A stretch of DNA of 64,000 nt, from positions 14,444,587 through 14,508,586 of the forward strand of contig NC_071333.1 of NCBI RefSeq assembly GCF_010183535.1. The letters are read 5' to 3'. How positions within the stretch are numbered: the first letter of the stretch is position 1; the number at the start of each line of letters is the position of its first letter. This document shows, in pieces, positions 21,343-37,379 of the stretch. The position numbers and the translations under genes are program-made. The DNA is from Caenorhabditis remanei (taxonomy: Eukaryota > Nematoda > Chromadorea > Rhabditida > Rhabditidae). The notes beneath the pieces were generated by a model. The model was not told where the DNA came from, did no database searches, and was given only the letters and a program-made list of their open reading frames with translations.

Positions 21343-22010
21343 AGGAGTAAAATCCGCTTTTTTTCACTTATTCAATAATGCCATCTACAAATACCTCGTT
21401 CCAATGTACATACATTCCAGCAGTGCTGGAGAAAGGGCATTTTCACCCATCTACTATAACCAGAATTTTTGACCCAAAAAGTCATAATTCATCATGTCAA
21501 TCAGATTCTGAAAAACCAATTTTGCCACTCGTCCCGTCTTTTCAACCCAACTCTCCAAAAAATGTCATCTTTCAAACTGTCTCTCTTCAATATTCCTAAT
21601 ACTCTACACATTCCTACTACTACTTCTTTTTTTTTCCAAATTCAACACATCTAATCGCGATTTGTTCTCACGATTAGGTATTTTTTCGATATGTATATAC
21701 ATAGCTTTATTCCGAATTTTTAATTAAGAAACCTCACTCACTTTCCTGGCATTTTACATGGCAATCTTGCTTTTTCATGTGCGTTGTGTACATAATTTTT
21801 AACAACACAGTTATTCACTTTTACTTTATTAATCTCAATGGATAATAATAAAAATGTATATAATGAAAAACTGTTTATTATGCTTGAAAAATGTATAGCA
21901 ATGTGTGAAAATGCATTATCATTAAACAATTTTCAGTTTTCATGCAAATAAATTAGTCAAAGTAATCTGGCACCTACCCAAAAAGCTAATAAAGCTAAAC
22001 TCATGAAAAT
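21343..22010. other. Convergent intergenic region dct-1 / sideroflexin
   Basis: The two genes end tail to tail, 668 bp apart by coding sequence. AT-rich 3' UTR-like sequence with AATAAA near 21945 on the + strand. No other feature seen. Confidence 0.5.
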
Positions 22011-23499
22011 TTATAATCCTTTGTTGAAGTACACTCGGTCTCCTTTGATATCCTTCAACTTCTCATATGCTTCCGGCTCCCATCGTTTCAATGTGGATAG
22101 CTTGACAGAGTTCTGCTGAGGGAACAAGGCACAACCAATTGGGATCATGGCACCATATCTGTAATATCAACATAATTTCCGTACACCCAAGAAGGCTTCC
22201 TTACATCACAAAAGTTAATGCGAGCTGTGTTGGAATGTTCAACTTGTTGATGTGTTTTCGGAACGAAGCCACTTTGTTCAATCCTTCCATAATGACAGGA
22301 GTGAGGACTGAAAAGGCGTACATGTCATAATAAGAGAATAGCATGACGGATGAACTCACTCATGCATGGGGCTACGATAATGTTTCTTGAGAGAACCACA
22401 AGGGAAATAGCTTTGGCGGCAGCCAATCGGGACACTCCGACGTTGTTTCCGTCGACGTCAGTGACTGTCATTCCGTCTTTGAGCTCGCTAAAATAATACA
22501 CATAGTTAGGATTTTAACCATTATAAAAACCAGGGTTGGGAAATTCCGGGCCAGGCCGGGCCGGGCGGACTGAATAATTATTTTTGAAAAATTCCATTGA
22601 AAATGCGCGATTTCTGTGAAGTTTGGAAAAAAGTAGAATTTTTGACATATGTTTTTGAATATCAAAAAAACTGTAGCGGACGAGAGAATTTTGACTATTT
22701 TTTATGAAAACTTCGGAAAATTTCCAAAAATTTCCAAAAAAATTGTGCACATTTTTTTGAATCCGGGCCGGCGAAAATTGTTGTCACCGGAATTTCCCAA
22801 CCCTGATAAAAACTCACTTCTGTCTCATCATTGGAATATTAATAGCATTAGCCACTGCCACTGCTCCAAGTGGTACCAATCTTTGAGCCAACGGGCTACT
22901 TTGCTTCTTCGCAAAATAAGTTTTGAGCCCAATTGCCATTGCAAGAGCTCCAGAAACGGCAGTAGAATACGATATAACCAAATCTTGAGTCGTCAACTTG
23001 CTCTTCGCATTTCTATTGGTGTAATTGACCAGGGCATTGAACGATTGATTTGCCCATTGCCAGAAAATTACGGCTGGAGTTGATTTGTACCTGGAAAACA
23101 GGCAAAAATATATAAATATGAATGCAAAACTTACCAAATCATCATGGCACCACAAAGCATCGTACCACCCCATACATTGAAGCACATTCTTCCAGCAAAA
23201 TTTTGCAGTTCACCGGTGTCGGGATGGAAAGCGGATTGGTAGAGTCGTTGAGCTCGGTGCAGCTCTTCGAGAGTAGCCGGGACGGGTTTCTTTTCTCTTA
23301 AAACACTTTTTTTTGAGTTTTCTACCTGAATATTCACAAAAATAATAACAAACCTGCACTTCTGCATCAGATCAGATGCTGCAATTAATTCGGACGTCGA
23401 GGAGAATGCAATTCGCGGGTCCGTCATTCCAGCAAAATGTCGTAGTCGTCCATAAAAAGTGGATTGATCAAACCGTGGTTGATCTGGATCGAATGCCAT
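22011..23499 (-). CDS. Sideroflexin, mitochondrial inner-membrane carrier
   Basis: Sideroflexins sit in the mitochondrial inner membrane; SFXN1-type members import serine for one-carbon metabolism. Exons in coding order 23499-23354, 23296-23135, 23090-22818, 22487-22360, 22307-22205 and 22158-22011 stay in frame and give 319 residues, the family's usual size. Seen: the N-terminal RLRHFAGMTDPR block, the hallmark HPDTGE at 73-78, several hydrophobic segments between about 100 and 280, a conserved MMRQNELKDGMTVTD loop (about 193-207), and the C-terminal VYFNKGL typical of the family. The start follows TTTTACAG by five bases. Position matches C14F5.4 of C. elegans as I recall; I am not certain of the numbered sfxn symbol, so none is given. 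Intron 3 carries a MITE. Confidence 0.9.
22531..22805. mobile_element. hAT-type MITE (275 bp) in a sideroflexin intron
   Basis: Inverted ends CAGGGTTGGGAAATTCCGG match exactly over 19 bp, and the element is bracketed by identical 8-bp copies ATAAAAAC (22523-22530 and 22806-22813). An 8-bp target duplication with CAGGG ends is characteristic of hAT transposons. The interior has GC-rich GGGCCGGGC near one end. No coding capacity. The intact duplication suggests a fairly recent insertion. Its right end is about 5 bp from the splice donor at 22817. Confidence 0.88.
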
Positions 23500-23509
23500 C
23501 GTTGTCTGT

Positions 23510-24580
23510 AAAATATATAATAAACATAGACCGCAACGCGTGAAAAAAGAGAAACAAGAGGAAAAAGAGGACGCAGCAGTAGCAGAAAGGTGCAGACGAA
23601 ATGCGAAAAATGAGCAGTAAAATTGAGCACACGTGGGGAGAGAGCGTTTTGCTCGCTTGCCTTTGAAACGTTTCGTCTGTCTCAAGTGTCCTCGAAACAT
23701 GATTGCTTCCGAATTTTTGTTTTTCTTTTTTTGAAAAGAAAGGTAATAAGATTTTGTGAGAGAACCTCATGGCATTTGAGAAAACTTCCGGGATGAAGTA
23801 TTGAGCTTCTAATTAGATACTTTTTGAAATCCTTGCACATACAATTAGTTTGTTTCACTTATAATCGAAAAACAGACTTAAATTACAAGATTTCATTATA
23901 AAAAATAAAACTGAAAATACTAAACTCATAAGAAAAATAAAAGCAAGGCGGCAACTGATGAGTGGAAAGAGAAATTGGAATACAGTTAAGAAAAAGACAG
24001 GGATTAGAATGAAGTGATAAGAATATTGCGACACAATGTGTGTTTGGATGGGGAGGGGAACCGAAAATTGTAGCACCGAACGAAATATCGTGTGGATTGG
24101 TTGCTTGGATTGCAAATTGTCAAGAGAAATGGACAACACATGACGGGAAATGGCAAATAGTTATGACAAATAAAGGTTCCAGACAGACAGTAATTATAAA
24201 AAAATGAACAGAGTATACTCTCAGATTATCTAATCGCTGAACATATCCGTGTGGGGGTGTGGGGAGCGAAGGGAAAGAAAGGATGTTGATAACGCAACAA
24301 GAATGTTATCATTGCCAACGAATCCAATAAAACAATCGATGGAATTCGTTGTCAATGGCAGTGGAATACAAGGAACAGAAATCATGGAAGGAATAGAAAA
24401 AAATGAACTAGACGTTGAATGATACCCAGAGTTGGAAGGAGTTGGTTGTATGTGACAAGAATTTGGTGCATATTGTGGTTATTAGAATTATTATATATAT
24501 CACGGTACTTATTAATCTACTTAGGGAACAGTATGAAACAGGCAGGAGGATTTCCTTTGAAAGTGGGTTGAGAAGGGATC
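23510..24580. other. Spacer between sideroflexin and sem-5
   Basis: About 1.1 kb holding the sem-5 3' UTR and the sideroflexin promoter, both genes on the minus strand. No further feature recognised. Confidence 0.5.
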
Positions 24581-30958
<6,378 letters not shown>

Positions 30959-31162
30959 CTAAGCGGGTAATGGATGGTGTAGACCATTGAAAAACGGTAA
31001 TCTACTCAATTCATCATTGTCGCAGAGGACCACATTCCAATTGACCCTGACATAGCACCGAAGCATCCTCAGGTCATATTCAGGAAGTTCACACGAGCCT
31101 GTTAAGAATATATTGAGTAATGCTATTAGCACTCCAACACCTGTGTACACATCAGATCGTGT
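30959..31162 (-). pseudogene. Decayed tyrosine-kinase C-lobe fragment (tentative)
   Basis: After a TTTTTCTTAG acceptor the minus strand reads 67 codons without a stop: TRSDVYTGVGVLIALLNIF, then CELPEYDLRMLRCYV, a Cys-containing stretch and GLHHPLPA, ending at TAG. RSDVY plus a hydrophobic helix is the subdomain IX pattern of protein kinases (SDVYSFGVLLWE), and the LPEYDLRML and WHHLP-like segments resemble the C-lobe of nematode receptor-type tyrosine kinases. The invariant FG after SDVY(T/S) is changed to GVG, and no catalytic core (HRD, DFG) is found upstream. So if the homology is right this is a dead fragment. Confidence 0.35.
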
Positions 31163-31926
31163 CTAAGAAAAATTGAATGGAAACGTTCCAGATGAGTTCG
31201 AAACCATATAATCGACGTAGTGAAGCAGACCAGATTCAAATTCTGGATTCTAGAATTTCCGGACAATTTTTGTTGTCTCCGTTTGTCAAAATTTTGCGTC
31301 TGAAAGATGTTTTATACTTGTGTTCGGAAACCCCCATTTGTATGATTCTATATTTCCTGACATTTACTTGAACGACGCCTTATTACAAATTTGAATACAA
31401 AAATATGGCATTTCATTTCAATTTCCTTCAAGGAAATTGAATTAGTAATACAAAGAAAAGGTTGCAAATCCCTTTCAAAGAATACAACATTTCATTTTCA
31501 CAAATTGGATTCGCAGACCCTCGTATCTACTTTGAACCGTCTTAGATACATTTCCAGTACGGCATTCTGTGGATGAATCAAGCCACATACAATATCTGTA
31601 GTCATCCAGAAGATCTTCCGTTTTCAAAAGATCATTGATATTTCAACCTCCGGGATCATAGTACGTTTCGAAATCATGTGCAAATCAGAAGCTCGAAGAT
31701 TCGTATAGTCTGTAATTAGTGTCTGCAAAAATGGTAAATATCACATTCTCTTCCCGATCTCTTCATTTTCTTTATTCTAATTTCGTCGTGTCGGAAGTTC
31801 AATCGCACACTTTTCCAAATACTCGTGTCTCTTTACTCACTCTTATCTCAACTGGGAATATTCGGATAATTGTTGATTAGCGTCAGAGCTCGAAGCTCGT
31901 GCGTATACGACGTGAGAATTCGGCAG

Positions 31927-31934
31927 TATATAAA
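31927..31934 (+). promoter_or_regulatory. TATA box of microprotein gene copy 1
   Basis: TATATAAA, 43 bp before the ATG at 31977. Both copies keep the box and its flanks (GGCAGTATATAAACCCC). Confidence 0.5.
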
Positions 31935-31976
31935 CCCCTCTCCAAGCTTCATTTTTCATTTTAACCTGTTTTCTAC

Positions 31977-32081
31977 ATGCAGATTGAGCGAATCATCAAG
32001 GAGGTCTTGTTTCTGTTTCTATTCCTGGCTCCACTCTTCCAGCCCACTAGAAATGGAAGACGTAAAAGATGTACAAGGTGA
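31977..32081 (+). CDS. Putative 34-residue hydrophobic microprotein or signal-peptide exon, copy 1
   Basis: The ORF encodes MQIERIIKEVLFLFLFLAPL, then FQPTRNGRRKRCTR and a stop. It has a short charged start, a hydrophobic core at residues 10-21 and a basic, Cys-containing tail, the look of a signal peptide or a small membrane peptide. A good splice donor (ACAAG|GTGAGG) overlaps the stop, so this may instead be exon 1 of a longer secreted protein whose next exon I could not find. It has its own TATA box. The duplicate at 33307 keeps the frame while changing five or six residues. Family not recognised. Confidence 0.45.
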   Translation: MQIERIIKEVLFLFLFLAPLFQPTRNGRRKRCTR

Positions 32082-32221
32082 GGTTATGTTTTCTTTTTTC
32101 ATTTGACTTCAAGTAAACTTCTCAAGGGTTCTGTTAATTCTTGACATTTCTATCTTCTAACTTAAATTATCCGAATTTAGTAAAGATCTTTGATTTCTCT
32201 CTTTTCTGATTTGCTTTCAAT

Positions 32222-32960
32222 TACTTACTTACTTAGTTACTTAGGCGATCCGTTCTTCTTTCATTTGGAATAAGCGCGGATCACAGCCATCCATTTTTTT
32301 GATCTCCGTCTATTGTGCTCCAAGGTTCGATCGGTTGATTTCTTTGTAGCCCTGAAATTTCGTTTCTCAGGGAGTCGGCCCATCGCATTAGTGGTTTTTC
32401 TACTGGTCTTTTCTCGTTTCTGGGTATCCATTATTGTAGTAGCGATGTTCACCGATTGTCGTTTATTCTCATCACATGAGTAGCCCATCCTAATTTCCGT
32501 TTCTTTATGAATACAAGAGGATCTTTCACTTGGGACAGCTTTCTTATGCCTCCTCTGTAAAGGTTTTTCTCTCGTTTTTCCGTGAGGGTGATTCCAACGA
32601 GTTTCCTTTTAAGTGCGGCGTGTGTGATTCTCACTCTTTTGGATAGCGCTTTTGTGAAAGGCCATGTTTCTGATCCATGTGTCAACGCGGGGAGGACAGT
32701 GGTGTCAAAAAGCAGGGCTTGGATTTTTGGGCATGGCAAAGCATCTATCTGTTTTGTTTTTGATGTTGTTGAATGCCGCGTATGCTCCTCTTCGTCTTCT
32801 GTGAATTTCGGGATCTAGGTAGTTATTCATGTTCAGCAGTCTTCCCAAATACACGTATTCCTCAGCAGGTACCAGGGGAGTTATCGTAGTCTTCTTCGTC
32901 TTCTTTCAGTTGTGACCATGACATTCGGTTGAGAGCCGATTCGAGACAAGCAGAGAATAG
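32222..32960 (-). mobile_element. 5'-truncated RTE-type non-LTR retrotransposon remnant
   Basis: The minus strand encodes the C-terminal part of a reverse-transcriptase polyprotein, broken by frame changes. In order: LVPAEEYVYLGRLLNMNN, RRRRGAYAAFNNIK, then LPALTHGSETWPFTKAL, RKLVGITLTEKRE, KRKLGWATHVMRINDNRWT, and RWADSLRNEI in another frame. This order is characteristic of the RTE/craniofacial-development-protein-2-like family common in Caenorhabditis. The 3' end on the minus strand runs into TAAGTAAGTAAGTAA-like repeats (32222-32244), as RTE tails do. The endonuclease and palm domains are missing. It is not functional. Confidence 0.85.
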
Positions 32961-33255
32961 ATTTCATCTGTATTTCCAACTCCGGGGATCATAGTACATT
33001 TCGAAATCATGCGCAAATCAGAAGCTCGAAGATTCGTATAGTCGGTAATTAGTATCCGCAAAAGTGGTAAATATCACATTCTCTTCCCGATCTCTTCATT
33101 CTCTCTATTCTAATTTTGTCGTGTTGGAAGTTCAATCGCACACATTTCGAAATACTCGTGTCTTCTTACTCACTTTTATCTCAACTGGGAATATTCGTAT
33201 AATTGTTGATTAGCGTCAGAGCTTGAAATTCGTGCGTCGGCGACGAAAATCGGCA

Positions 33256-33263
33256 GTATATAA
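33256..33263 (+). promoter_or_regulatory. TATA box of microprotein gene copy 2
   Basis: TATATAAA, 44 bp before the ATG at 33307, in the same context as in copy 1. Confidence 0.5.
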
Positions 33264-33306
33264 ACCCCTATCCAAGCTTCATTCCTCATTTTAACCAGTT
33301 TCCAAC

Positions 33307-33411
33307 ATGCAGATTCAGCGAATCATCAAGGAGGTTTTGTTTCTGTTTCTATTCCTGGCTCCACTATTTCAGCCCAAAAGAAACGTAAAACAAAAGAGAT
33401 GTACAAGGTGA
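33307..33411 (+). CDS. Putative 34-residue hydrophobic microprotein or signal-peptide exon, copy 2
   Basis: Same length and design as the copy at 31977: MQIQRIIKEVLFLFLFLAPL, then FQPKRNVKQKRCTR and stop, again with ACAAG|GTGAGG at the end. The hydrophobic core is unchanged between copies, while changes fall at residue 4 (E/Q) and in the basic tail. This pattern is what selection on a short signal or membrane peptide would leave, but two copies are too few to prove it. Downstream exon not found. Confidence 0.45.
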   Translation: MQIQRIIKEVLFLFLFLAPLFQPKRNVKQKRCTR

Positions 33412-33835
33412 GGTTATGTTTTCTTCTTTTTTTTGGTTTCTGTGGGCTTGTCAGGAGATCTCTCAATTTTTAAGACATATCTTTCAATTTAAATCATCCG
33501 AATTTGGTCAAGATCTTTGAGTTCTCTCCTTTCTGATTTAGTTTAAGGCTTTGGTTGAAATTGGTTCAAAGGTAATCCCACCATCTATCGGGATTAATTT
33601 TCGTGAGAACCCGTGATTGAGCTCCGCCCCTAAAATTTGTAGTTGCTTAATGCTTCATTCTGTTTCGAAAATCGCGGCCTTGTTGTGACTCTTTGTGTGA
33701 GACTAGTAATCTCTATCAATTTTATTTACCATCTAAGTATTCTGTACATCTTCAGGTAAGATTCGTTTTCCCTTGTGTTCATGTCTACCCAACTTCCTTG
33801 TTTTCCGGTTTCGTATGTTTCCTTTTTCTGCTCAT

Positions 33836-33973
33836 CGAGAACGGTTTGGAACTCAGACAGGGAGAGAGTTCGGTCACAGATAGTTGCGTCTTGTGTTCTC
33901 AAACAGTTATTAATGAACACAAGAGCTTTTGTCTGTGGCCGAACTCTCTTCCATAAAGTTCCCGTTCTGAAAT
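33836..33973. ncRNA. Long imperfect hairpin, miRNA-precursor-like (tentative)
   Basis: Bases 33861-33898 (GGAGAGAGTTCGGTCACAGA onward, ending CTTGTGTTC) pair with 33915-33952 (starting GAACACAAGAG and ending CGAACTCTCTTCC), with a few mismatches and a loop of about 16 nt. A second stem segment outside it pairs AGAACGG/ACT with AGT/CCGTTCT after an internal loop. The fold has the size and mismatch style of a microRNA precursor or a small palindromic element. Either strand could be the transcribed one. Confidence 0.4.
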
Positions 33974-36015
33974 GAGCAAAAATTGCTTATGTTTCCTTCT
34001 CAACCATTAATTTCTGTTTCGTTTTTTTTCTGTCAAACTGTCCAGTTTTAGTTTTTGAGTCCCTGTTTTCTTTGTCGATCTCCACTAGATTATTTTTAAT
34101 AGCAGTCCGAGATCTTGGTAGTGAGCTATCTAGTCATGTTGAATCTCGACACTGGAAAACAGAATTATTGTCAACAACAGACTACGAATTGAAGATCGGT
34201 ACCGTCTGAGTGTCTGGCACCGACTAATTGGCCAACAACAGCAGGATAACATTTTGAATAACACTCCTAGGAGGTGGAGTAATATACAGATTACTGTGTC
34301 AGCAAGCGTATCGCCTTCATTCATTTTATCCGGCATCCATTGGAAAGCACGCTGGTGCTCTAGAACCTTACTAATCCTCAACCTTCCTGAATTCGACAGG
34401 TGCAACCCGTTTTCTCCCACTTTTAAACGCCCGGATTGACTCCCGGATTGATACACTGACTCTCGGACTAGTTACGTGTCTTGCTTGCCGAAAGTGTTCT
34501 TTTTGTGGTTCTAATCTAGCAGGTCACTGATGCTTGTGGGTTTCACTCTTCTACTTTCACTTCGAATCGATTTGAATTCTCACGTGCCCCGTTGTGCATC
34601 GCTTCCAATGTGATAATTTGTTGTTGTTATCTAACCACTACTTCAACTACAACCAGTTAAGATTTTTGATCAGCTCTTTGAGAAATTTTGCTCAAAAACT
34701 CAACCAGTAATTTGTCCAAATTGCTGATAAACGTTTCCCATCAGGGGAAAACACATGAGCCACTTTTAAGCTGTGTTTTCTTAGAAAAGTTTGATCACTT
34801 GGAAAATTCGAAGGTGGTTGATGAACTCTAATTAGACCATCAGTAATCTCCATGATTTTTCCGTAATGACTCACGGACCCACTACTCATTCTCATTGCAC
34901 TGGGGCTTATTCCACCCGGAAAATCCATTTTTCGAGATTGCTTTGGGTGTACCATGTCTTGATCCGGTCGGACTTCTCTAGCCAATCACAAAACCAATAC
35001 TATCTATATGTCACAGCCTCATCAATAAACTACCAGAACGACATCGAGAAAAGCAACCTGGAATCTCGCTCTTGCTATAAATTTTGCAATGAAAACACGT
35101 TCCTTTTCATGACATTTTTCAATAAACGACTATCAATATTCTGGAATTTTTGAAGATAATTTAGAATGAAACTGCGCTGTAAAAACTAGAAAAGCCTTAC
35201 GTCTGTATATAACATCATTCGGTGATCAGTTTACATCATTTTTGAACAAAAATGTTGCATGAGCAACCTCGACATTTCATATTATCGAGATAAATATTAC
35301 TGGTAAACTAAACCTTTATAAAATGGGTTGAGTTGAAATTTTCTCAGAAATTATGATTCCCACTTAAGTACTTATAAAAACATATATCTCAATTTCTGAA
35401 GACCGTATTTTTTTTTTAATTTTCCTGTTTCCAATCCCTCTTTTTGAATGAGTGTTAAATTCTGCTTCCCTCTCTTTTCTGGTTGTCTCGCGTATTTATC
35501 TCTTTGCTAAACGAAGCCAAATTTGGCTCGCGGTAGTCAACCGGTGCCAGGCGGAAGAGATTACTATATGGGGCTTATTTTCACAACCTGGAGTATTCAG
35601 AGAGCAATGTCGTTTAGTAAATGAGAATATGGGCGCGTCCTCCGGAGAGGAACCCAAATTAGGAAATCGAGCAGGTGTTCCGCTGCTTACGGCTCAGAAA
35701 GAAGATTGAAATAGTAGGAAAACCGATAATGACTTCAGCAATCTATCGAGTGTGGGACAGATTATAGAATACATCGTGGTTTTGATTAACTTACTTGTAC
35801 TACCGTAGTAACAACTTTAAATGCATTTTAATCTTTCATGTTGTAAGTGAAATTCATGAACATACACTTTTTTCTGTTCTTTGTTGTACTATACTTCTCA
35901 TCAGTGTTTGTACTAATCATCAAAATGTTTCTGTTGAAACTAGAGTTTTTAATTTTTCTAGATAGCTGAAATTTTTTTACTAAATACTCTATTTGACAAT
36001 ATTAAAAAGTTTCAG
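33974..36015. other. Unresolved 2-kb stretch
   Basis: No supported gene. At 35452-35709 both strands are open for about 60-85 codons over a segment with higher GC than its surroundings. The minus frame includes SSGTPARFPNLGSSPEDAP and the plus frame ends GNRAGVPLLTAQKED. I could not tie either to a family or to splice sites; it may be a fragment of a mobile or foreign sequence. Confidence 0.35.
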
Positions 36016-36534
36016 CGTCGGAAACTCATTCCTCGAACCCATGCAGCTATCCTGCAGACCGTATCAGTCAAAGAGTAAGGATTGAATGAATCTCTCCGTA
36101 TCTAAAAATAATAAGTTTCAGTTGATCGAAAGTCGAATGGATACCAGAAATGATAAAATGGATTGTTTTGCCAAAAGTGGAGTATCGTCGTATTTTATCA
36201 TGATGATGGAGAATTTCTTGAGCAACATTGCATCAAATACCGTTTACCAATTCCTACGGACTCTAGAAATATCAGTGGTGACTCAGTTCGCATCGTCCTT
36301 CCTATTTGTTCCTGAAACGGGTGACAGTTTGGAAGTCAATCCTGACTCAACGGCACAACATATGAGACGTTTTACCTTAGAACACTCCAATACCTGGAGA
36401 AAAATTTGAAACTTCTAGGCTCAGAGTGAGTCTACTAGTAACACTACGGTTTCAATACAATATTTTTAGAATGGAACAAGTGCCCACCACTACCCGTTTC
36501 CTACAGCAAGAAGCCAATTGAAGCAGTGCTCTGA
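36016..36534 (+). pseudogene. Broken spliced gene with two small introns, family unknown
   Basis: Exon 36016-36074 follows AAGTTTCAG and ends at AAAGA|GTAAGG; a 47-bp intron (36075-36121) joins it in frame to 36122-36409. That exon encodes 95 residues (LIESRMDTRNDKMDCFAKSG, later YQFLRTLEISVV and FVPETGDSLEVNPD), then a stop. From about 36346 the convincing coding frame is a different one (LNGTTYETFYLRTLQYLEKN). It runs through another donor (TCAGA|GTGAGT) and a 44-bp intron to EWNKCPPLPVSYSKKPIEAVL and a stop at 36534. Good introns with a frame switch near 36340 indicate a frameshifted pseudogene, or a missed intron. I do not recognise the product. Confidence 0.45.
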
Positions 36535-36904
36535 ATACTGTCCCCTAAACATAAGCAATCTTCCGGATCGCTTCTTTGAGATGATAAGAGCATTGTTCCT
36601 GGATAGCCACACTATTTGAAAACAACTTCTACAAGGACTGTATTTCAACAGAGGTAACATACTCCAGACTGATTTCAACATTCAATTTGTTTTTAGCCGT
36701 CCTAATCGGATAATCGGATGATCGAAAATTGTCGTCAAAGTCACCGACGCAAATGAATTTTCCTGAATAGTACCTGTTGAAAAGCTTCTGCAGCGTCAGT
36801 ACCGTTACCAAGGTCAGAAAGTGGTTTTTCAACTCAGGTAATGACATTGTTTTAAATTGGGTAAACAACTATCAAAACTTAAAATTACAGACGCAAATGA
36901 TGGG

Positions 36905-37005
36905 ATTACGGCTATGCTATCAGAATGAAAAGCGGTCTGCGCAAAGAAGAAAAAACAAGAGGAACAGAGAGACTCATTTTTTGTCTCAAGGCAATCATTG
37001 GGTAA
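36905..37005 (+). repeat. Segment similar to DNA just upstream of the H3.3 gene
   Basis: GCTATCAGAATGAAAAGCGG and the following purine-rich 70 bp resemble 46809-46895 (GCTATCAGAATGAAGAACGG, then TGCGCAA and GAGAGACT in the same order). Both are on the + strand, about 9.9 kb apart. At 36835-36890 a GTAATG...TTACAG segment looks like a 54-bp intron leading into it. Confidence 0.45.
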
Positions 37006-37379
37006 GAGGAAACTGTGAAAAATCAACGAATTCATTGGTGGATCATTGGAGGGAGTTCATTGGAGGAGAGAAGTTTATCATCAACACCTGAGTGGAATAT
37101 ATTCGTTTTGAGATATTGGTTTTGATTTGAATGGTTGCTTGTGAAAACTGATCATTATGAGAAGCTCAACTCGTTTCTGAAGTAGGCTTAAATTTTTTAC
37201 AAAAGGTGAACGGGAAAATGAGTGAAATATATTTTGATACGAGTCTTGTCAGAACTCAGGATTATAGCAAAGGTTTTTGAAACATGACTGAAAATATACC
37301 ATGTGGAAAAGTAAGTATTAAATTGATGAGTTTGATGGTATGAATTTTGGAAATCTTTTTTATTGGTTTGAACGACCAA

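Larger units (their letters stand above)
31638..32221 (+). repeat. Direct duplication, copy 1 (promoter plus microprotein gene)
   Basis: This block and 32968-33548 are direct copies with high identity by eye, running from GGGATCATAGTACGTTTCGA through the TATA box and short ORF to the TTTCTGATTT tail. The offset is about 1,330 bp. The interval between the copies is filled by an RTE-type element. Confidence 0.8.
32968..33548 (+). repeat. Direct duplication, copy 2 (promoter plus microprotein gene)
   Basis: The second copy of 31638-32221, in the same orientation, containing the TATA box at 33256 and the ORF at 33307. Confidence 0.8.

Noticed and set aside
23131..23770. 189-codon minus ORF extending upstream of the sideroflexin start
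   Set aside because: The upstream part is 5' UTR/promoter read through; the family N-terminus MAFDPDQPRF and an adjacent TTTTACAG acceptor fix the start at 23499.
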